A stretch of DNA of 64,000 nt from Gordonia crocea (GCF_009932435.1 NZ_BJOU01000001.1:434001-498000), one strand, 5' to 3'. Shown: positions 22,915-34,022, counted from the stretch's first letter. The notes: generated by a model not told the origin, from the sequence alone. A program made the numbers and translations.

Positions 22915-24176
22915 ACGGTGCTCGAAGCCCCACTCAGCACGGCATCGAAGGCCTCGACGAAACGCGGGCCGTAACCCGGCAGCGCTTCCCCGTCGTAGAC
23001 GACGCCGAAGCTGGTGCGGGTACCCAGGATCAGGATGGTCACCGAGAAGGAGTAGCCGACCAACGGCGACAGCGCGGTGAGGTCCTCGATCGGGGCGCCG
23101 AGCACGGTGCGGACCCGGGTGAAGCCGGGGTTGACGCCGACGTGGATATCCGGCGACATCCGCTTCATCGACATCCCCGACAGCAGACGGAAGATGGGCC
23201 ACGGCGCGCGGGGGGCATCGTCGGCGGCGGCGAGGTAGAGCTCGGGCCTTTCGGCCTCGATCGTCTCGAGCTGCGCGTGGATCGCCGGCAGCTGATCGGC
23301 GATGGAGTTTCGGTTGCCGGCCAGGTTCAGCAGCGACACCGCGACCGCGTTGCCGGTGTGGCGGAAATCCTTGTCCAGCGTCACGGGGAGGGTGACGCGG
23401 ATATTCGACGATGCGTCGGCCGGCGGGACCGTACTGACCGCAGCGCCGACAGCGGCAAGCAGGAACTCATGCACCGACGCGCCCTCGCGTTTCGCGGCGC
23501 GCCGCAGATCACGGGTGGAAACGCTGTGCCACACCGCTTCTCGTTTGCCAGCGTTGGTCAGCTTGGGCCACTGGCGGGCCTCCTTGCCGGCTTCCCAGGC
23601 GGTGCCGAAAGAGGCCTTGGCGGTGGCCAGCGCCTCGGGATCGATGCCACTGATGTGGAAGCGCGGGCTGGTCGCGAAGCGGTCGAACTCGGCCAGACCA
23701 TCGTCGTCGGCGTCGGCCAGCAACGCGGAGAACGCGGCGCCGGCGATGCCGTCGGACAGGCTGTGGTGCACCCGGAGCAGCAGGTATTGGCCGCCGCTGG
23801 CCATCGAGTCTGCTGGGGTGAATAGCGTCAGGTGCCAGAACGGTCGACCGCGCTCGAGATGGGTGCCCATGAGGGTGCCGATCTGTGCGTGGAGTTCGGC
23901 GTCATCGACATACGACGCGGCGGCAACCTGTGCGGCTGGGTCGATCTCGTCGACCTGAACCACCCGGGGCCGACGCCAGCGGCCGCCGATAATCCCGGTG
24001 CGGAACAGGTCATATCGCTCGGCGCGCTGTGCGACCCGCTCTCGGACGGCAGCCAGATCCAGCCCCGCCCCGTCGCCCAGTTTCAGCAGCATGGCCCAGT
24101 GCATGGGGCTGCTGTGGGTGTCGAGATGGAGGTAGGTGTGGTCCTGGGGGCCGAATTCGATCGCGGCGTCGCTCAT
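22911..24176 (-). CDS. WS/DGAT-like O-acyltransferase in the siderophore locus
   Basis: A 421-residue protein of the wax ester synthase/diacylglycerol acyltransferase family, which shares the condensation/CoA-acyltransferase fold. The catalytic HHSLSDG (H137, H138, D142, G143) is intact; a second family block RVTLPVTLDKDFRHTGNAVAVSLLNL is present. Family members transfer acyl groups from thioesters to hydroxyls or, rarely, amines. It starts four bases after the acyl carrier protein stop and is transcribed away from the siderophore operon from a shared iron-box region. I infer that it moves an ACP-bound acyl chain onto the siderophore or an intermediate; ordinary storage-lipid synthesis is the alternative. 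Confidence 0.8.
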   Translation of the reverse strand: MSDAAIEFGPQDHTYLHLDTHSSPMHWAMLLKLGDGAGLDLAAVRERVAQRAERYDLFRTGIIGGRWRRPRVVQVDEIDPAAQVAAASYVDDAELHAQIGTLMGTHLERGRPFWHLTLFTPADSMASGGQYLLLRVHHSLSDGIAGAAFSALLADADDDGLAEFDRFATSPRFHISGIDPEALATAKASFGTAWEAGKEARQWPKLTNAGKREAVWHSVSTRDLRRAAKREGASVHEFLLAAVGAAVSTVPPADASSNIRVTLPVTLDKDFRHTGNAVAVSLLNLAGNRNSIADQLPAIHAQLETIEAERPELYLAAADDAPRAPWPIFRLLSGMSMKRMSPDIHVGVNPGFTRVRTVLGAPIEDLTALSPLVGYSFSVTILILGTRTSFGVVYDGEALPGYGPRFVEAFDAVLSGASSTV

Positions 24177-24180
24177 CGGA

Positions 24181-24426
24181 TCAGACCGTGGCCATGCGCG
24201 AGCGGACGAGGGCGACGAGATCATCGACCGACTTGGTCTCGAGCATCTCGCGCTCGGTGAGTTTCACGCCTAAACGCTCCTCGATGGCGACCACGCCGAT
24301 CGCCAGGGCGACCGAATCGAGGCCGAGGTCTTCAACGAGACGCGACGTGCCGGACACCTCGTTTTCGGCGATGTCGAGGTCCTCGGTGAGGATTTCTTTG
24401 AGCGTGGTTTCGACCTGGTCGGACAC
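24181..24426 (-). CDS. acyl carrier protein (MbtL-like)
   Basis: An 81-residue carrier protein with the phosphopantetheine site GLDSVAL (S38), acidic helix 2/3 and normal length. The GTG start at 24426 has AGGAG five bases upstream. It is the first gene of the leftward transcript from the IdeR-like box, ahead of the WS/DGAT-like acyltransferase. By analogy with mycobactin MbtL, it would accept a fatty acid activated by the FAAL encoded on the other side of the promoter. Confidence 0.85.
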   Translation of the reverse strand: MSDQVETTLKEILTEDLDIAENEVSGTSRLVEDLGLDSVALAIGVVAIEERLGVKLTEREMLETKSVDDLVALVRSRMATV

Positions 24427-24524
24427 AAATTCTCCTGAACTCTGGTTATAGGGAAAGACGCCGGATCTGCCATCCGAGCCGTGGCGAGAGTCACCGCAAC
24501 CGTAGTAGACGATCCATGCATCTG

Positions 24525-24543
24525 CAAGGTATACCTAACCTTA
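24525..24543. promoter_or_regulatory. IdeR/DtxR-type iron box
   Basis: CAAGGTATACCTAACCTTA matches about 14-15 of 19 positions of the DtxR/IdeR consensus TTAGGTTAGCCTAACCTAA, with the AGG...CCTAACCT half fully kept. It lies 93 bases before the FAAL start and 99 before the ACP start, so iron-loaded IdeR could repress both transcripts. It is the only such box recognised in the window. Confidence 0.75.
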
Positions 24544-24635
24544 CCGTGGTGCACTCCGTGCAAACCCTCAAACTTAACCCATCAAAGCACTGCAATGCTC
24601 GGCCAAATGAATGACAAACGTGGAGGTTCATCCAA

Positions 24636-26279
24636 ATGAGTACTCTCGTCCAGACGTGGCTGGCGAGCTCACCGTCGACCATCACCGGCTTGCACAGCGG
24701 CGACGACCCGGCTGAGCTTCGGTTCCGAACCTGGGCGCAGGTCCGGGAATCCGCCCGCGAACTCGCCGCCGGATTGGCGCACGCGGGGGTTGGCAAAGGC
24801 GACGCGGTCGCCATCCTCGCGGGCGACCCAGGCGACGTCGCCGATCTGGTCCAGGCAATCTGGATGCGCGGCGCCTCCTTCACCATGCTGCACCAGCCCA
24901 CCCCGCGCACCGACCTGCAGGTCTGGCTCGACGAGACGCGCGAAGTCATCACCATGCTTGATGCGGCCGCCGTCGTCATCGGCGAACCCTTTGTCTCGGC
25001 GCTGGCTGGTGTTGGCGACCTCAACCTCGATGCCACGGTGGTCTCGGTCGCCGAGCTGCATGGCCACGACGAGGTGCCGCTGGTTGACATCGATGGTGGG
25101 GACACCGCCATCCTGCAACTCACCTCCGGCAGCACCGGCACCCCTAAGGCCGTCGAGATCACCTTCGGCAATGTGGAGCAAAACCAGAGGGCGATGATCG
25201 ACGCGCTCGACGCGTCGGGCTATGACGTTGCTGTCAGTTGGCTGCCGCTCTACCACGACATGGGGATGATCGGCCTGATGATTCTACCGATGCTGGAGAA
25301 CGTAGTCGCGGTGGTCACTACCCCGCTGGCCTTCCTGCGTAAGCCGCAGTCGTGGGCGGAGTTGATTACCCGCTTTGGCGGTACCGCCACGGCCGCACCG
25401 AACTTCGCGTACTCGGTTCTGGCGAAACGTCTGCGCCGTGCGCCCGAAGGCACCTACGACCTTTCGAGCCTGCGGGTCATCATCAACGGGGCTGAGCCTA
25501 TCGATGAGAACTCGCTCGATCTGTTTCTTGCCGAGGGCGCCCGCTTCGGGCTGCGTCCGCAAGCGATGATGCCCTGCTACGGCATGGCCGAGACAACCCT
25601 GGCGGTGTCCTTCGACTCCCCCTCTCGGCGCTACACGATCGACACGATCGATACGGATGCTGTCGAATCCACGGGGGTGGTCCGGCGCGTCGAGGAGTCG
25701 ACGCGCACGCATGTGCGGCTGGGTCGTCCGGTACTGGGCCTAGAGCTCAGAATTGTCGATGACTCCGGCGCCGAGTTGCCCGCTGACCACATCGGCACGA
25801 TTCTGGTCCGCGGCGCTGCCGTCACCAAGCGCTACCTCAAGTCGGAGGAGGGTTTCGTGTCCGCAGTGGACGCGAACGGCTGGCTCGACACCGGCGATTT
25901 GGGTTATGTCACCACCGATGGAGAGGTCGTAGTGACTGGTCGCAAGAAGGACGTCATCATCGTCTCCGGTCGCAACCTGTCCCCGACCGTCATCGAGCGT
26001 GCTGCCTGCAGTGTCGACGGTGTCCGCCCCGGCAATGCCGCCGCCATTTCCTACCGACGCCTCGACGGTCGCGAGGGGATTGCCGTAGTTGCCGAATCAG
26101 AGCTCGCCGACGACAAGGCGCAGGCCGATCGAATCCACGACGAGGTGGCCCGGGCTGTGTTCGACACGGTGGGCGTCTCGGTCACGGCGGTGACGCTGAT
26201 CGGAAAGGGAGAACTACCCAAAACGCCGTCAGGCAAAATCCGGCGCCACTCCGCTGCCGAACTCGTTGATGCGAACTGA
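24636..26279 (+). CDS. fatty-acyl-AMP ligase (FAAL; MbtM/FadD33-like)
   Basis: A 547-residue adenylate-forming enzyme. It has the P-loop LQLTSGSTGTPKAVEIT, the FAAL-type SWLPLYHDMGMIG, the A5-like MPCYGMAETTLAVSF and the C-terminal DTGDLGY...GRKKDVIIVSGRNLSP. These features, especially SWLPLYHDMG and CYGMAE, mark fatty-acyl-AMP ligases that load fatty acids onto carrier proteins instead of CoA. GGAGG precedes the ATG at 24636. It is the first gene of the rightward siderophore operon and the natural partner of the divergent ACP. Its codon use looks somewhat less GC-biased than the genes downstream. Confidence 0.85.
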   Translation: MSTLVQTWLASSPSTITGLHSGDDPAELRFRTWAQVRESARELAAGLAHAGVGKGDAVAILAGDPGDVADLVQAIWMRGASFTMLHQPTPRTDLQVWLDETREVITMLDAAAVVIGEPFVSALAGVGDLNLDATVVSVAELHGHDEVPLVDIDGGDTAILQLTSGSTGTPKAVEITFGNVEQNQRAMIDALDASGYDVAVSWLPLYHDMGMIGLMILPMLENVVAVVTTPLAFLRKPQSWAELITRFGGTATAAPNFAYSVLAKRLRRAPEGTYDLSSLRVIINGAEPIDENSLDLFLAEGARFGLRPQAMMPCYGMAETTLAVSFDSPSRRYTIDTIDTDAVESTGVVRRVEESTRTHVRLGRPVLGLELRIVDDSGAELPADHIGTILVRGAAVTKRYLKSEEGFVSAVDANGWLDTGDLGYVTTDGEVVVTGRKKDVIIVSGRNLSPTVIERAACSVDGVRPGNAAAISYRRLDGREGIAVVAESELADDKAQADRIHDEVARAVFDTVGVSVTAVTLIGKGELPKTPSGKIRRHSAAELVDAN

Positions 26280-26286
26280 GGCCGAC

Positions 26287-27969
26287 GTGACAACCTCGAC
26301 GCAGACCGCCCTGTTCACCGACCTGGCCGAGGGGTTCACCCCGCATCCGGCGCCGGCCCAGCAGCGCTACGGGGAGGCGGGACTATTCGCCAATCGTGCG
26401 CTCTGGCAGATCATCGAGAAGGCCGCGACGTCCACACCCGCCGCTCCCGCCGTCACCGACGCGACCGGAACACTGACCTACGCCCAGTTCACCGACGCGG
26501 TGCGCGCGCGGGCCGCCGGCTTCGTCGCCGCCGGTCTGCGCCCGGGCCAGCGCGTGGTGCTGCAACAGAACAACTCTGTCCAATTCGCCATCACTCTGCT
26601 CGGCCTGTTGCGCGCCGGACTGGTGCCGGTCATGACCCTGCCGGCGCACCGCATCGCCGAGATCGCCCACCTCGCTGCCGGCGCCGACGCGGTCGCCTAC
26701 CTCACCGAGGACGGCCGCCGCGGCTACGACTACCGCGAGCTCGCCACCGAACTCCAGCAGCGGGTCCCCGGCGTCGAGCACGTCTTCATCGACGGCGACC
26801 CGGGGGCGTTCGCGGCGCTGCCCGATGCCGACCCGGACACCGTCGAGCTACCCGGCCCCACCGATCCCGACCTGCCTGCGCTGCTGCTGGTCTCCGGCGG
26901 CACCACGGGCCTGCCGAAGCTGATCGCCCGCACCCACAACGACTACCTGCTCAACGCGCACCAGTCGGTCCGCGTCACCGGCCTCACCCGGGCCGACACC
27001 TACCTGGCCGCACTGCCGGCGGCGCACAACTTCCCGCTCTGCTGCCCCGGCGTGCTGGGCGTGTGGTCGGCCGGTGCGCACGCGGTGTTCACCGACAACC
27101 CGAGCCCGGACGCGGCCTTCGACCTGATCGAGAAGCACCGGGTCACGATCACCGCGCTCGTTCCGGCCCTGGCCCAGGTGTGGTGTGCGGCCACCGAGTG
27201 GGAGCCGGCAGACATCTCGTCGCTGCGGCTGCTGCAGGTGGGCGGATCCAAGTTGGCGCAGGCCGACGCCGAAGCGCTCGACGCCGCGCTCGGCCCGATC
27301 ACCCAGCAGGTGTTCGGCATGGCCGAGGGCCTGATCTGCTACACCCGCCTCGACGACCCGCGCGACCTCGTGCAGCAGGTCCAGGGCAGTCCGATGTCGG
27401 AGTTCGACGAGGTGCGCATCGTCGACGAGAACGGTGACGACGTGCCCGACGGCACCGACGGCGAGCTCCTCGTCCGCGGCCCGTACACGATCCGCGGCTA
27501 CTACCGGGCCGAGTCGACCACCGGGGGACAGGCCTCCCTCTCGTTCACCCCCGACGGCTTCTACCGCTCCGGCGACCGCGTCCGCCGCCTGCCCTCCGGG
27601 CATCTCGTGGTCACCGGCCGCATCAAGGACACCATCGTGCGCGCCGGCGAGAACGTCGCCGCCGACGACGTCGAGGAGAACCTCGTCGCCCACCCGTCGG
27701 TGCGGCAGGCCGCGGTGATCGGGGTCCCCGACGCCAGCCTCGGCGAGCGGATCTGCGCGCTGGTCGTGGCCTCGCACGAGCACGCCCCGGGCCAACCGCT
27801 GCCGTTGGCGGAGCTGCGCTCCTTCCTGGCCGATCGCGGCCTGGCGGCCTTCAAGCTCCCCGACGAGGTGCGCCTGGTGTCGTCGCTGCCGCTGACCGCC
27901 ATCGGCAAGGTCGACAAAAAGGCGTTGCGTGCCCAACTCGACGCCGAACCGGCGTCGGCGAAGTCCTGA
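26287..27969 (+). CDS. salicyl-AMP ligase (aryl-acid adenylation enzyme, MbtA/DhbE type)
   Basis: A 560-residue stand-alone aryl-acid adenylating enzyme. Motifs include [22 protein letters not shown] (P-loop), [18 protein letters not shown] and [30 protein letters not shown]. In the substrate pocket the run HNFPLCCPG (H247 to G255) places a cysteine where 2,3-dihydroxybenzoate enzymes have serine (DhbE S240), the pattern of salicylate-specific relatives. This agrees with the salicylate synthase gene in the same operon. GTG at 26287, eight bases after the FAAL stop and preceded by GAGG, is the preferred start; ATG at 26269 would overlap the FAAL. It should load the ArCP of the next protein. 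Confidence 0.87.
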   Translation: MTTSTQTALFTDLAEGFTPHPAPAQQRYGEAGLFANRALWQIIEKAATSTPAAPAVTDATGTLTYAQFTDAVRARAAGFVAAGLRPGQRVVLQQNNSVQFAITLLGLLRAGLVPVMTLPAHRIAEIAHLAAGADAVAYLTEDGRRGYDYRELATELQQRVPGVEHVFIDGDPGAFAALPDADPDTVELPGPTDPDLPALLLVSGGTTGLPKLIARTHNDYLLNAHQSVRVTGLTRADTYLAALPAAHNFPLCCPGVLGVWSAGAHAVFTDNPSPDAAFDLIEKHRVTITALVPALAQVWCAATEWEPADISSLRLLQVGGSKLAQADAEALDAALGPITQQVFGMAEGLICYTRLDDPRDLVQQVQGSPMSEFDEVRIVDENGDDVPDGTDGELLVRGPYTIRGYYRAESTTGGQASLSFTPDGFYRSGDRVRRLPSGHLVVTGRIKDTIVRAGENVAADDVEENLVAHPSVRQAAVIGVPDASLGERICALVVASHEHAPGQPLPLAELRSFLADRGLAAFKLPDEVRLVSSLPLTAIGKVDKKALRAQLDAEPASAKS

Positions 27970-28009
27970 TCCCACCCCCTTCCATCCCTGCTTAAGCGAG
28001 GTATTTCTC

Positions 28010-31000
28010 ATGTCGGTTGCCAGTTCCGAAGCCGTGACGGCGCATGACGTCCGGGCTGAGGTCGCCGCGATGCTGGGCGTGGCGCCCGAATCGCTGGCGC
28101 AGGACAGCGACCTGGTGATGCACGGCCTGGACTCGCTGCGGATGATGCGGTTGGCCGGCCAGTGGCGCAAGCGCGGCCATGACGTCGACTTCGCACGGCT
28201 GGCCGAGCAGCCCCGGCTCGACGCGTGGGCGGATCTGCTCGGCGTCGCCGGGGCGGGGGAGTCGGAGCCGATCGACGACGTCGACGATCCGGCCGCCGCC
28301 GACACCGACTCCGAGGCTTTCCCGCTCGCGCCGATGCAGCACGCGTACTGGGTGGGGCGTTCGGACAGCCATGCGCTCGGCGGCGTCGCCGCCCACCTCT
28401 ACATCGAGTTCGACGGCGAGGCCGTGGACAGCGACCGGTTCAGCCGGGCGGTCGAAGCGCTGGCGCAACGCCACCCGATGCTGCGGGCCCGTGTGCTGCC
28501 CGACGGCACGCAGGTGATCGGCGACGCGCACCCGCAGATCTGCGAGATCCGCGACCTGCGCCAGGCGACCGTCGAGGAGATCGACACCGCGTTGACCGCC
28601 TACCGCGACGGCAACACCCACCGGATGCTGCCGGTCGAGGACGGCGGAATGTTCCGGGCCGAACTGACCCTGCTGCCCGGCGGCCGCAGCCGGATGCACC
28701 TCGACGTCGACATGCTCGCCGCCGATGCGATGAGCTACCGCGTCCTCGTCGACGATCTTTCCCGCCTCTACCGCGGTGAGGAACTCGCCCCCATCACCAG
28801 CACCTATCGCGAGCTGAGTGCCACGCGCACCTCCCGCCCGGCCCGCGAGGCCGACATCGAGTGGTGGCGCGAGCGCATCGTCGATCTGCCCGGAGCGCCG
28901 GAACTCCCGGCAGCCGGGGCCGAGCAGAAAGGGACCGGCGAGGGCCACGGGGCCCGGACCGTGCGGCTGCACCACCGCATCGGCGCCGATGATTGGCAGC
29001 GCCTCGAGGCGCACGCGCGCAGCCGCGGGGTGACCCCGGCCGCCGCGGTCGCGGCAGCCTTCGCCGAGGCGATCGGCACCCACTCCGCGACGCCGCGCTT
29101 CCTGCTCACTGTGCCGATGTTCGACCGCGACAGCGCCGATCCGCGGGGCGAGCACCCCGACCTCGAGAACGTCGTCGGCGACTTCACGTCGTCGATCCTG
29201 ATCCCTGTCGACCTGACCGAGACGGCCACGCTCGCGCAGCGGGCGGGGCAACTGCGCCAGGAGATGCACGAGGCCGCCGCACACGGCTCCTTCGGCGGGC
29301 TCGACGTGCTGCGCGAACTGAGCCGCCACCACGGCGAGCCGGTCGTGTCGCCGATCGTCTTCACCAGCGCGCTCGGACTCGGCGAACTCTTCTCCGCCTC
29401 CGTGGCGCAAGAATTCGGGGCGCCGTCGTGGATCGTCTCGCAGGGCCCGCAGGTGCTGCTGGACGCGCAGGTGACCGAAGTCAGTGAGCCGGGTGCCGGC
29501 CGCGGCCTGCTGCTCAACTGGGATGTCCGGGTGTCGGAACTGCCGCGCGGCGTGGCCGAGGCGATGTTCGCCTACTACGTGCGGGTCCTCGACCAGCTCG
29601 TCGCCGGTGAGTGGGATGCGCCGGCCCCCGATCCGGTCGACGCGGCGACCCGCGCCGAGCGCCTGGCCGTCGAACAACCGCTGCCGGCCACCGACGTCTT
29701 CGACGGCACCCTGCACGGGCACTACCTGGCCCGGGCCGGGGCCCGCGCCGACGCCCCGGCCGTCATCACCGACGACCGCACCTGGACCCACGCCGAACTC
29801 GCCGACGAGGCCTACCGCGTCGCCGGTGCCCTCGCCAAGGCCGGCGTGACGCGCGGGGACACCGTCATCGTCAACCTCCCCAAGAGCGGCGCCCAGGTCG
29901 TCGCCGCACTCGGCGTCCTCATCGCCGGTGGTGCGTACGTCCCGATCGCCCCGACCCAACCGGCCGCCCGCCGCGAGCGGATCATCAGCGTCGCCGAGCC
30001 GAAGGCCGTGCTGACCGACCGTCCCGGTGAGTGGTCCGGGACCGATGCCGCCGTCCTCGACCTCGCCGAGGCGGTCCGCCACGACCCGGCCGAGCAGGTC
30101 GCGGTCACCGGTGACGACCTCGCCTACGTGCTGTTCACCTCCGGCTCGACCGGGCTGCCCAAGGGTGTCGAGCTGCCGCACCGCGCGGCCGTCGCGACCC
30201 TCACCGACCTCGTCGACCGGCTCCGGTTGGGCGAGCAGGACCGCAGCCTCATGGTGTCCTCGTTGGAGTTCGACCTGTCGGTCTTCGACGTGTTCGCGCT
30301 GCTGTCGGTCGGCGGCGCGGTCGTGGTGCCCGGGGACGACGCCGCGACCAAGGTCGACGATTGGGTCCGGCTCCTGGGCGAGCACCGAGTCACCGTGCTC
30401 AACTGCGTGCCGTCGATCCTCGGCATGATCCTCGACCTGGGCCCGCTCGCGCCAAGCGTGCGCGAAGTCATCATGGGCGGCGACAAGGTCGACGTCTCGC
30501 TGCTGCGCCGCGTCGCCGAGCACTCCCCGCACTGTCGGGTGGCCGGGTTGGGCGGCACCACCGAGACCGCCATCCACTCCACCTACTGTGCCGCCGACGA
30601 CTTGCCTGACGGCGCGACCTTCGTGCCCTACGGCGTCCCGCTCGCCGGGGTGCGCTGCCGCGTCGTCGACGAGCGCGGCCGGGATCGGCCCGACCGGGTT
30701 CCCGGCGAACTGTGGATCGGCGGTGCCGGTGTCGCGGCCGGCTACCGGGGCGATTCCGAGCGGACCGCCGACCGGTTCGTCGACTACGACGGCCAGCGCT
30801 GGTACCGCACCGGAGACATGCTGCGCTACCTGCCCGGCGGCTTCCTGGACTTCCTCGGCCGCGCCGACCACCTGGTCAAGGTGCGCGGCTACCGCATCGA
30901 ACTCGGCGAGGTCGAGGCGGCGCTGCTGCGCCAGTCGACGGTGGCCGGGGCGGTGGCCTGGTCCGACGGACGCGACCTGCGCAGCGCCGTGGCGTTGCAG

Positions 31001-32125
31001 CCCACCGCCGATGCGGTGACCGGCGACGACCTGCGCGCGGCGCTCGCGGTGGACCTGCCCGAGCACATGATTCCCCGGTCGATCGTCGTCTTGGACGAAC
31101 TGCCGCTGACCGGCAACGGGAAGTACGACCGCAAGAAGGTCGCCGAGCTGGCCGCCCCCGACGACGCGGCCGGAACCACCGCGCCGCGCACCCCGGTTGA
31201 AGAGGTCCTCGTCGACGTCCTCGCCGACGTGTTGGGCGCCGGATCGGCCGGTATCGCGGTCGGCGCCATCGGGGTCCACGACGACTTCCTCGCGTTGGGC
31301 GGCGACTCGGTCACCGCGACCCGGTTCGTGGCCCAGATCCGCGAGTGGTTGGGCGTGCCGGCGCTGTCGGTGGCCGATGTGTTCACCCGGCGCACCGTCG
31401 CCGACCTGGCGCAGCGCGTGGTCGAGTTGGGCGGCGCCGACGCCGAACTGGCCGCCGCCGACTACCTCGAGGTGATGGCGCTGTCCGACGACGAAGTGGC
31501 CGCCGAACTCGATGCTGACACCGAACCCGTTCTGGCCGAACGACTTTCGTCCATCACCATGGACCCGGACGTCCACACGCCGATCATCCACGAGTGGCTG
31601 ACGCACCCGAAGTCCAAGTACTGGGAGATGCTCACCGCCACGCCGGAGCAGGTCGCGGCGATGATCCGCGACGCCGCCACCGGTGAGCCCTACGGCATGC
31701 GTCTGGGGTTGGTGGAGACCGTGCCGCAGTTCCTGTTCGAGCTGTACGACCCGACCGTCAGCGAGCTGGCCGACCCGACGACGGGCTATGTCCACGCCGA
31801 CGGCGACATCGGTATGCACCTGCTGGTCGCGCCGACCGACGCACCGATCTCCGGGTTCACCGGCGAGGTGATGCTGTACATCATGCGCACCGCCTTCCTC
31901 GAGTTGGGCGCCCGGCGCGTCGTCGTCGAGCCCGATGTGCGCAACGGCCACGTCCAGCGGCTCAACGCCGCGGTCGGATTCACCGTTGCCGGCGATTACC
32001 CGGTGGGCAACAAGACCGCCCGGCTGAGCTACTGCACGCGCGAGGATTTCGTCCGACTCACCGACAACGGCGCCCGATTGGCCGATCTCGACGATGACGC
32101 GCCGGCCGACGAGACGATGGCCTGA
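28010..32125 (+). CDS. NRPS ArCP-Cy-A-PCP with C-terminal GNAT acyltransferase
   Basis: A 1371-residue multidomain protein. (1) Aryl carrier domain, S42 in GLDSLR. (2) Heterocyclisation domain from about 104 ([14 protein letters not shown]), with the Cy motif D234-xxxx-D239-xx-S242 in place of HHxxxDG. (3) Adenylation domain about 580-1060 (P-loop [14 protein letters not shown] from Y706); pocket residues read roughly D-L-F-N, closest to Cys-type codes though Ser/Thr is possible. (4) Carrier domain, S1100 in GGDSVT. (5) About 1185-1355, a GNAT domain of the IucB/MbtK/RhbD siderophore acyltransferase type ([43 protein letters not shown]). It would make salicyl-thiazoline or -oxazoline and also acylate an amine or hydroxylamine. 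There is no thioesterase. The ATG at 28010 follows GCGAGG. Confidence 0.88.
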   Translation: MSVASSEAVTAHDVRAEVAAMLGVAPESLAQDSDLVMHGLDSLRMMRLAGQWRKRGHDVDFARLAEQPRLDAWADLLGVAGAGESEPIDDVDDPAAADTDSEAFPLAPMQHAYWVGRSDSHALGGVAAHLYIEFDGEAVDSDRFSRAVEALAQRHPMLRARVLPDGTQVIGDAHPQICEIRDLRQATVEEIDTALTAYRDGNTHRMLPVEDGGMFRAELTLLPGGRSRMHLDVDMLAADAMSYRVLVDDLSRLYRGEELAPITSTYRELSATRTSRPAREADIEWWRERIVDLPGAPELPAAGAEQKGTGEGHGARTVRLHHRIGADDWQRLEAHARSRGVTPAAAVAAAFAEAIGTHSATPRFLLTVPMFDRDSADPRGEHPDLENVVGDFTSSILIPVDLTETATLAQRAGQLRQEMHEAAAHGSFGGLDVLRELSRHHGEPVVSPIVFTSALGLGELFSASVAQEFGAPSWIVSQGPQVLLDAQVTEVSEPGAGRGLLLNWDVRVSELPRGVAEAMFAYYVRVLDQLVAGEWDAPAPDPVDAATRAERLAVEQPLPATDVFDGTLHGHYLARAGARADAPAVITDDRTWTHAELADEAYRVAGALAKAGVTRGDTVIVNLPKSGAQVVAALGVLIAGGAYVPIAPTQPAARRERIISVAEPKAVLTDRPGEWSGTDAAVLDLAEAVRHDPAEQVAVTGDDLAYVLFTSGSTGLPKGVELPHRAAVATLTDLVDRLRLGEQDRSLMVSSLEFDLSVFDVFALLSVGGAVVVPGDDAATKVDDWVRLLGEHRVTVLNCVPSILGMILDLGPLAPSVREVIMGGDKVDVSLLRRVAEHSPHCRVAGLGGTTETAIHSTYCAADDLPDGATFVPYGVPLAGVRCRVVDERGRDRPDRVPGELWIGGAGVAAGYRGDSERTADRFVDYDGQRWYRTGDMLRYLPGGFLDFLGRADHLVKVRGYRIELGEVEAALLRQSTVAGAVAWSDGRDLRSAVALQPTADAVTGDDLRAALAVDLPEHMIPRSIVVLDELPLTGNGKYDRKKVAELAAPDDAAGTTAPRTPVEEVLVDVLADVLGAGSAGIAVGAIGVHDDFLALGGDSVTATRFVAQIREWLGVPALSVADVFTRRTVADLAQRVVELGGADAELAAADYLEVMALSDDEVAAELDADTEPVLAERLSSITMDPDVHTPIIHEWLTHPKSKYWEMLTATPEQVAAMIRDAATGEPYGMRLGLVETVPQFLFELYDPTVSELADPTTGYVHADGDIGMHLLVAPTDAPISGFTGEVMLYIMRTAFLELGARRVVVEPDVRNGHVQRLNAAVGFTVAGDYPVGNKTARLSYCTREDFVRLTDNGARLADLDDDAPADETMA

Positions 32126-32132
32126 TCGCCCG

Positions 32133-34022
32133 ATGACGACTCCGATGAATGCCGACGTCGAGCAGGTCCGCGAGGCCTGGGAGGACTACCGCCTGCGGCT
32201 GGCCCGCAAGATCCTGGCCGAACTGTGCCACGAACAGGTCCTCGCCCCGACCGTCACCGTCGACCACGGCGACGGGATCCGCGGCTACGCGGTGCGCTCC
32301 GACGACGGGAAGACCGAATACACCTTCGACGCCGAGATCCTGGCCCTCGACTCGTGGTGCCTCGACGAGGCGAGCCTGCGGCGCAGCGTCGACGGGGCCG
32401 GCTTTCCGATCGATCCGGTCGCCCTCGTCGTCGATTTCGCGTCGACGCTGGGCCTGCGGGTCGACGACGGTGACCGCATTGATCCCGGCGACGACCTTTC
32501 CTCCTACCTCGAGGAACTGATCAACACCCTGGCGCTCGGGGCCGCGCGGCCCGCGTCGTCGCGGGTACCGGCCGCCGAACTGGTGAACGGCGCCGCCGAT
32601 CCGGTGACCGCCTTCCAGGCGATCGAGGCGGCGATGACCGAGGGGCACCCGTGTTTCATCGCCAACGCCGGTCGGATCGGGTTCAGCGTCGACGACTTGG
32701 CGCGCTATGCGCCCGAGTTCGGGTCGCGGATGCGACTGACCTGGCTCGCGGTCTGGGCCGACGATGTGGCCTTCTCGTCGATGGCCGATCTCGACTATGA
32801 CTCGCTCATCGAGGGCGAACTCGGCGCCGACCAGCGCGCGCGCTTCGACCGGATCCTCGTCGAGCAGGGCCTCGACCCGGCCGACTACCGGTACCTGCCC
32901 GCCCACCCCTGGCAGTGGGCCAACCAGGCGGCGCGCCTCTACGCGTCGGAGATCGCCTCGCGCCGAATCGTCGAACTCGGTGAATCCGACGACGAGTACC
33001 AGCCGCAGCAGTCGATCCGCACCCTGTTCAACCGCACCGACCCGACGCGCAACTACACCAAGGTGTCGCTGTCGATCACCAACATGGGCTTCACCCGCGG
33101 CATGTCGGCGGACTACATGAGCACCACCCCGCTCATCAACGACTGGGTCCGCAGCCGCATCGGCGACGACGAGTACCTGCGCGAGATCGGTTTCGAGGTC
33201 CTCTACGAGGTCGCGGCGATCGGCTACCGGAACCCCTCGTTCAACACGGCCACCGAGCCCGGCTCGGAGTACCGCAAACTGCTCGCCGCCCTCTGGCGGG
33301 AGTCGCCGGTGCGCCTGATGCGCGACGGTGAGGAACTCGCCACCATGGCGTCGCTGCTGCATGTCGACCACGCCGGCGCGCCTCTCGTTGGCGCCCTCAT
33401 CGAGCGCTCCGGCCTGGCGCCCCGCGAGTGGCTGCGCCGCTACCTCGACGCCTATCTCCACCCGATCACCTACCTGCTCTTCGCGCACGAGCTCAAGTTC
33501 TCCCCGCACGGCGAGAATCTGATCCTCGCGATGAAAGACGGTGTGCCGCAACGGGTCATCCTCAAGGACATCGGCGAGGAGGTGTTCATCCTCGGCGAGA
33601 GCGAGGACCTGCCGCCCGAATGCGCCCGGGCCCGGTCCACCGAGTCGGACGAGGCCCGCAACCTCGGCATCCTCTCCGACGTCTTCGACGACTTCTTCCG
33701 CCCGTTGGCCGCGCTGCTGCACGGCCACGGCCTTATCGCCGACGACGACTTCTGGTGGGAGGTGGCCGCGAGCGTGAACGCCCTGCAGGCGCAACACCCC
33801 GAGTTGGCCGACCGGTTCGCCCGGTGGAACCTGTTCGCGCCGGCCTTCGGCGCCATCCATCTCAACCAGCTGCAGCTGCGCAACCGGCGCCGGATGGCCG
33901 ACCACGAGATCCCCTATTCGTCGATGGTCGCCGCCGGTCACGAGCTGGCCAACCCGATCGCGGGCCGCTTCGCCACCGCGACCCGAGACGAACTCCCCGC
34001 GACGACGGCAGGTGCCCGATGA
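32133..34022 (+). CDS. IucA/IucC-family siderophore synthetase (NIS synthetase)
   Basis: A 629-residue NRPS-independent siderophore synthetase. Family blocks are [53 protein letters not shown] (ATP site), and [24 protein letters not shown] followed by [12 protein letters not shown] in the C-terminal ferric iron reductase-like part. The enzyme adenylates a carboxylate (citrate, succinyl-hydroxamate or similar) and condenses it with an amine or hydroxylamine. With a decarboxylase and N-hydroxylase in the same operon, a DesD-like or aerobactin-like joining step is expected; which class it is cannot be told by eye. It begins seven bases after the NRPS stop; a second ATG is at 32145. Confidence 0.9.
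   Translation: MTTPMNADVEQVREAWEDYRLRLARKILAELCHEQVLAPTVTVDHGDGIRGYAVRSDDGKTEYTFDAEILALDSWCLDEASLRRSVDGAGFPIDPVALVVDFASTLGLRVDDGDRIDPGDDLSSYLEELINTLALGAARPASSRVPAAELVNGAADPVTAFQAIEAAMTEGHPCFIANAGRIGFSVDDLARYAPEFGSRMRLTWLAVWADDVAFSSMADLDYDSLIEGELGADQRARFDRILVEQGLDPADYRYLPAHPWQWANQAARLYASEIASRRIVELGESDDEYQPQQSIRTLFNRTDPTRNYTKVSLSITNMGFTRGMSADYMSTTPLINDWVRSRIGDDEYLREIGFEVLYEVAAIGYRNPSFNTATEPGSEYRKLLAALWRESPVRLMRDGEELATMASLLHVDHAGAPLVGALIERSGLAPREWLRRYLDAYLHPITYLLFAHELKFSPHGENLILAMKDGVPQRVILKDIGEEVFILGESEDLPPECARARSTESDEARNLGILSDVFDDFFRPLAALLHGHGLIADDDFWWEVAASVNALQAQHPELADRFARWNLFAPAFGAIHLNQLQLRNRRRMADHEIPYSSMVAAGHELANPIAGRFATATRDELPATTAGAR

Noticed and set aside
24427..24635. Riboswitch in the divergent siderophore promoter
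   Set aside because: No conserved aptamer-like stems were seen; the iron box explains regulation.
27992..31951. Long open frame of about 1300 codons on the minus strand
   Set aside because: It is antisense to the NRPS, lacks any recognisable domain, and is explained by high-GC third-position bias.
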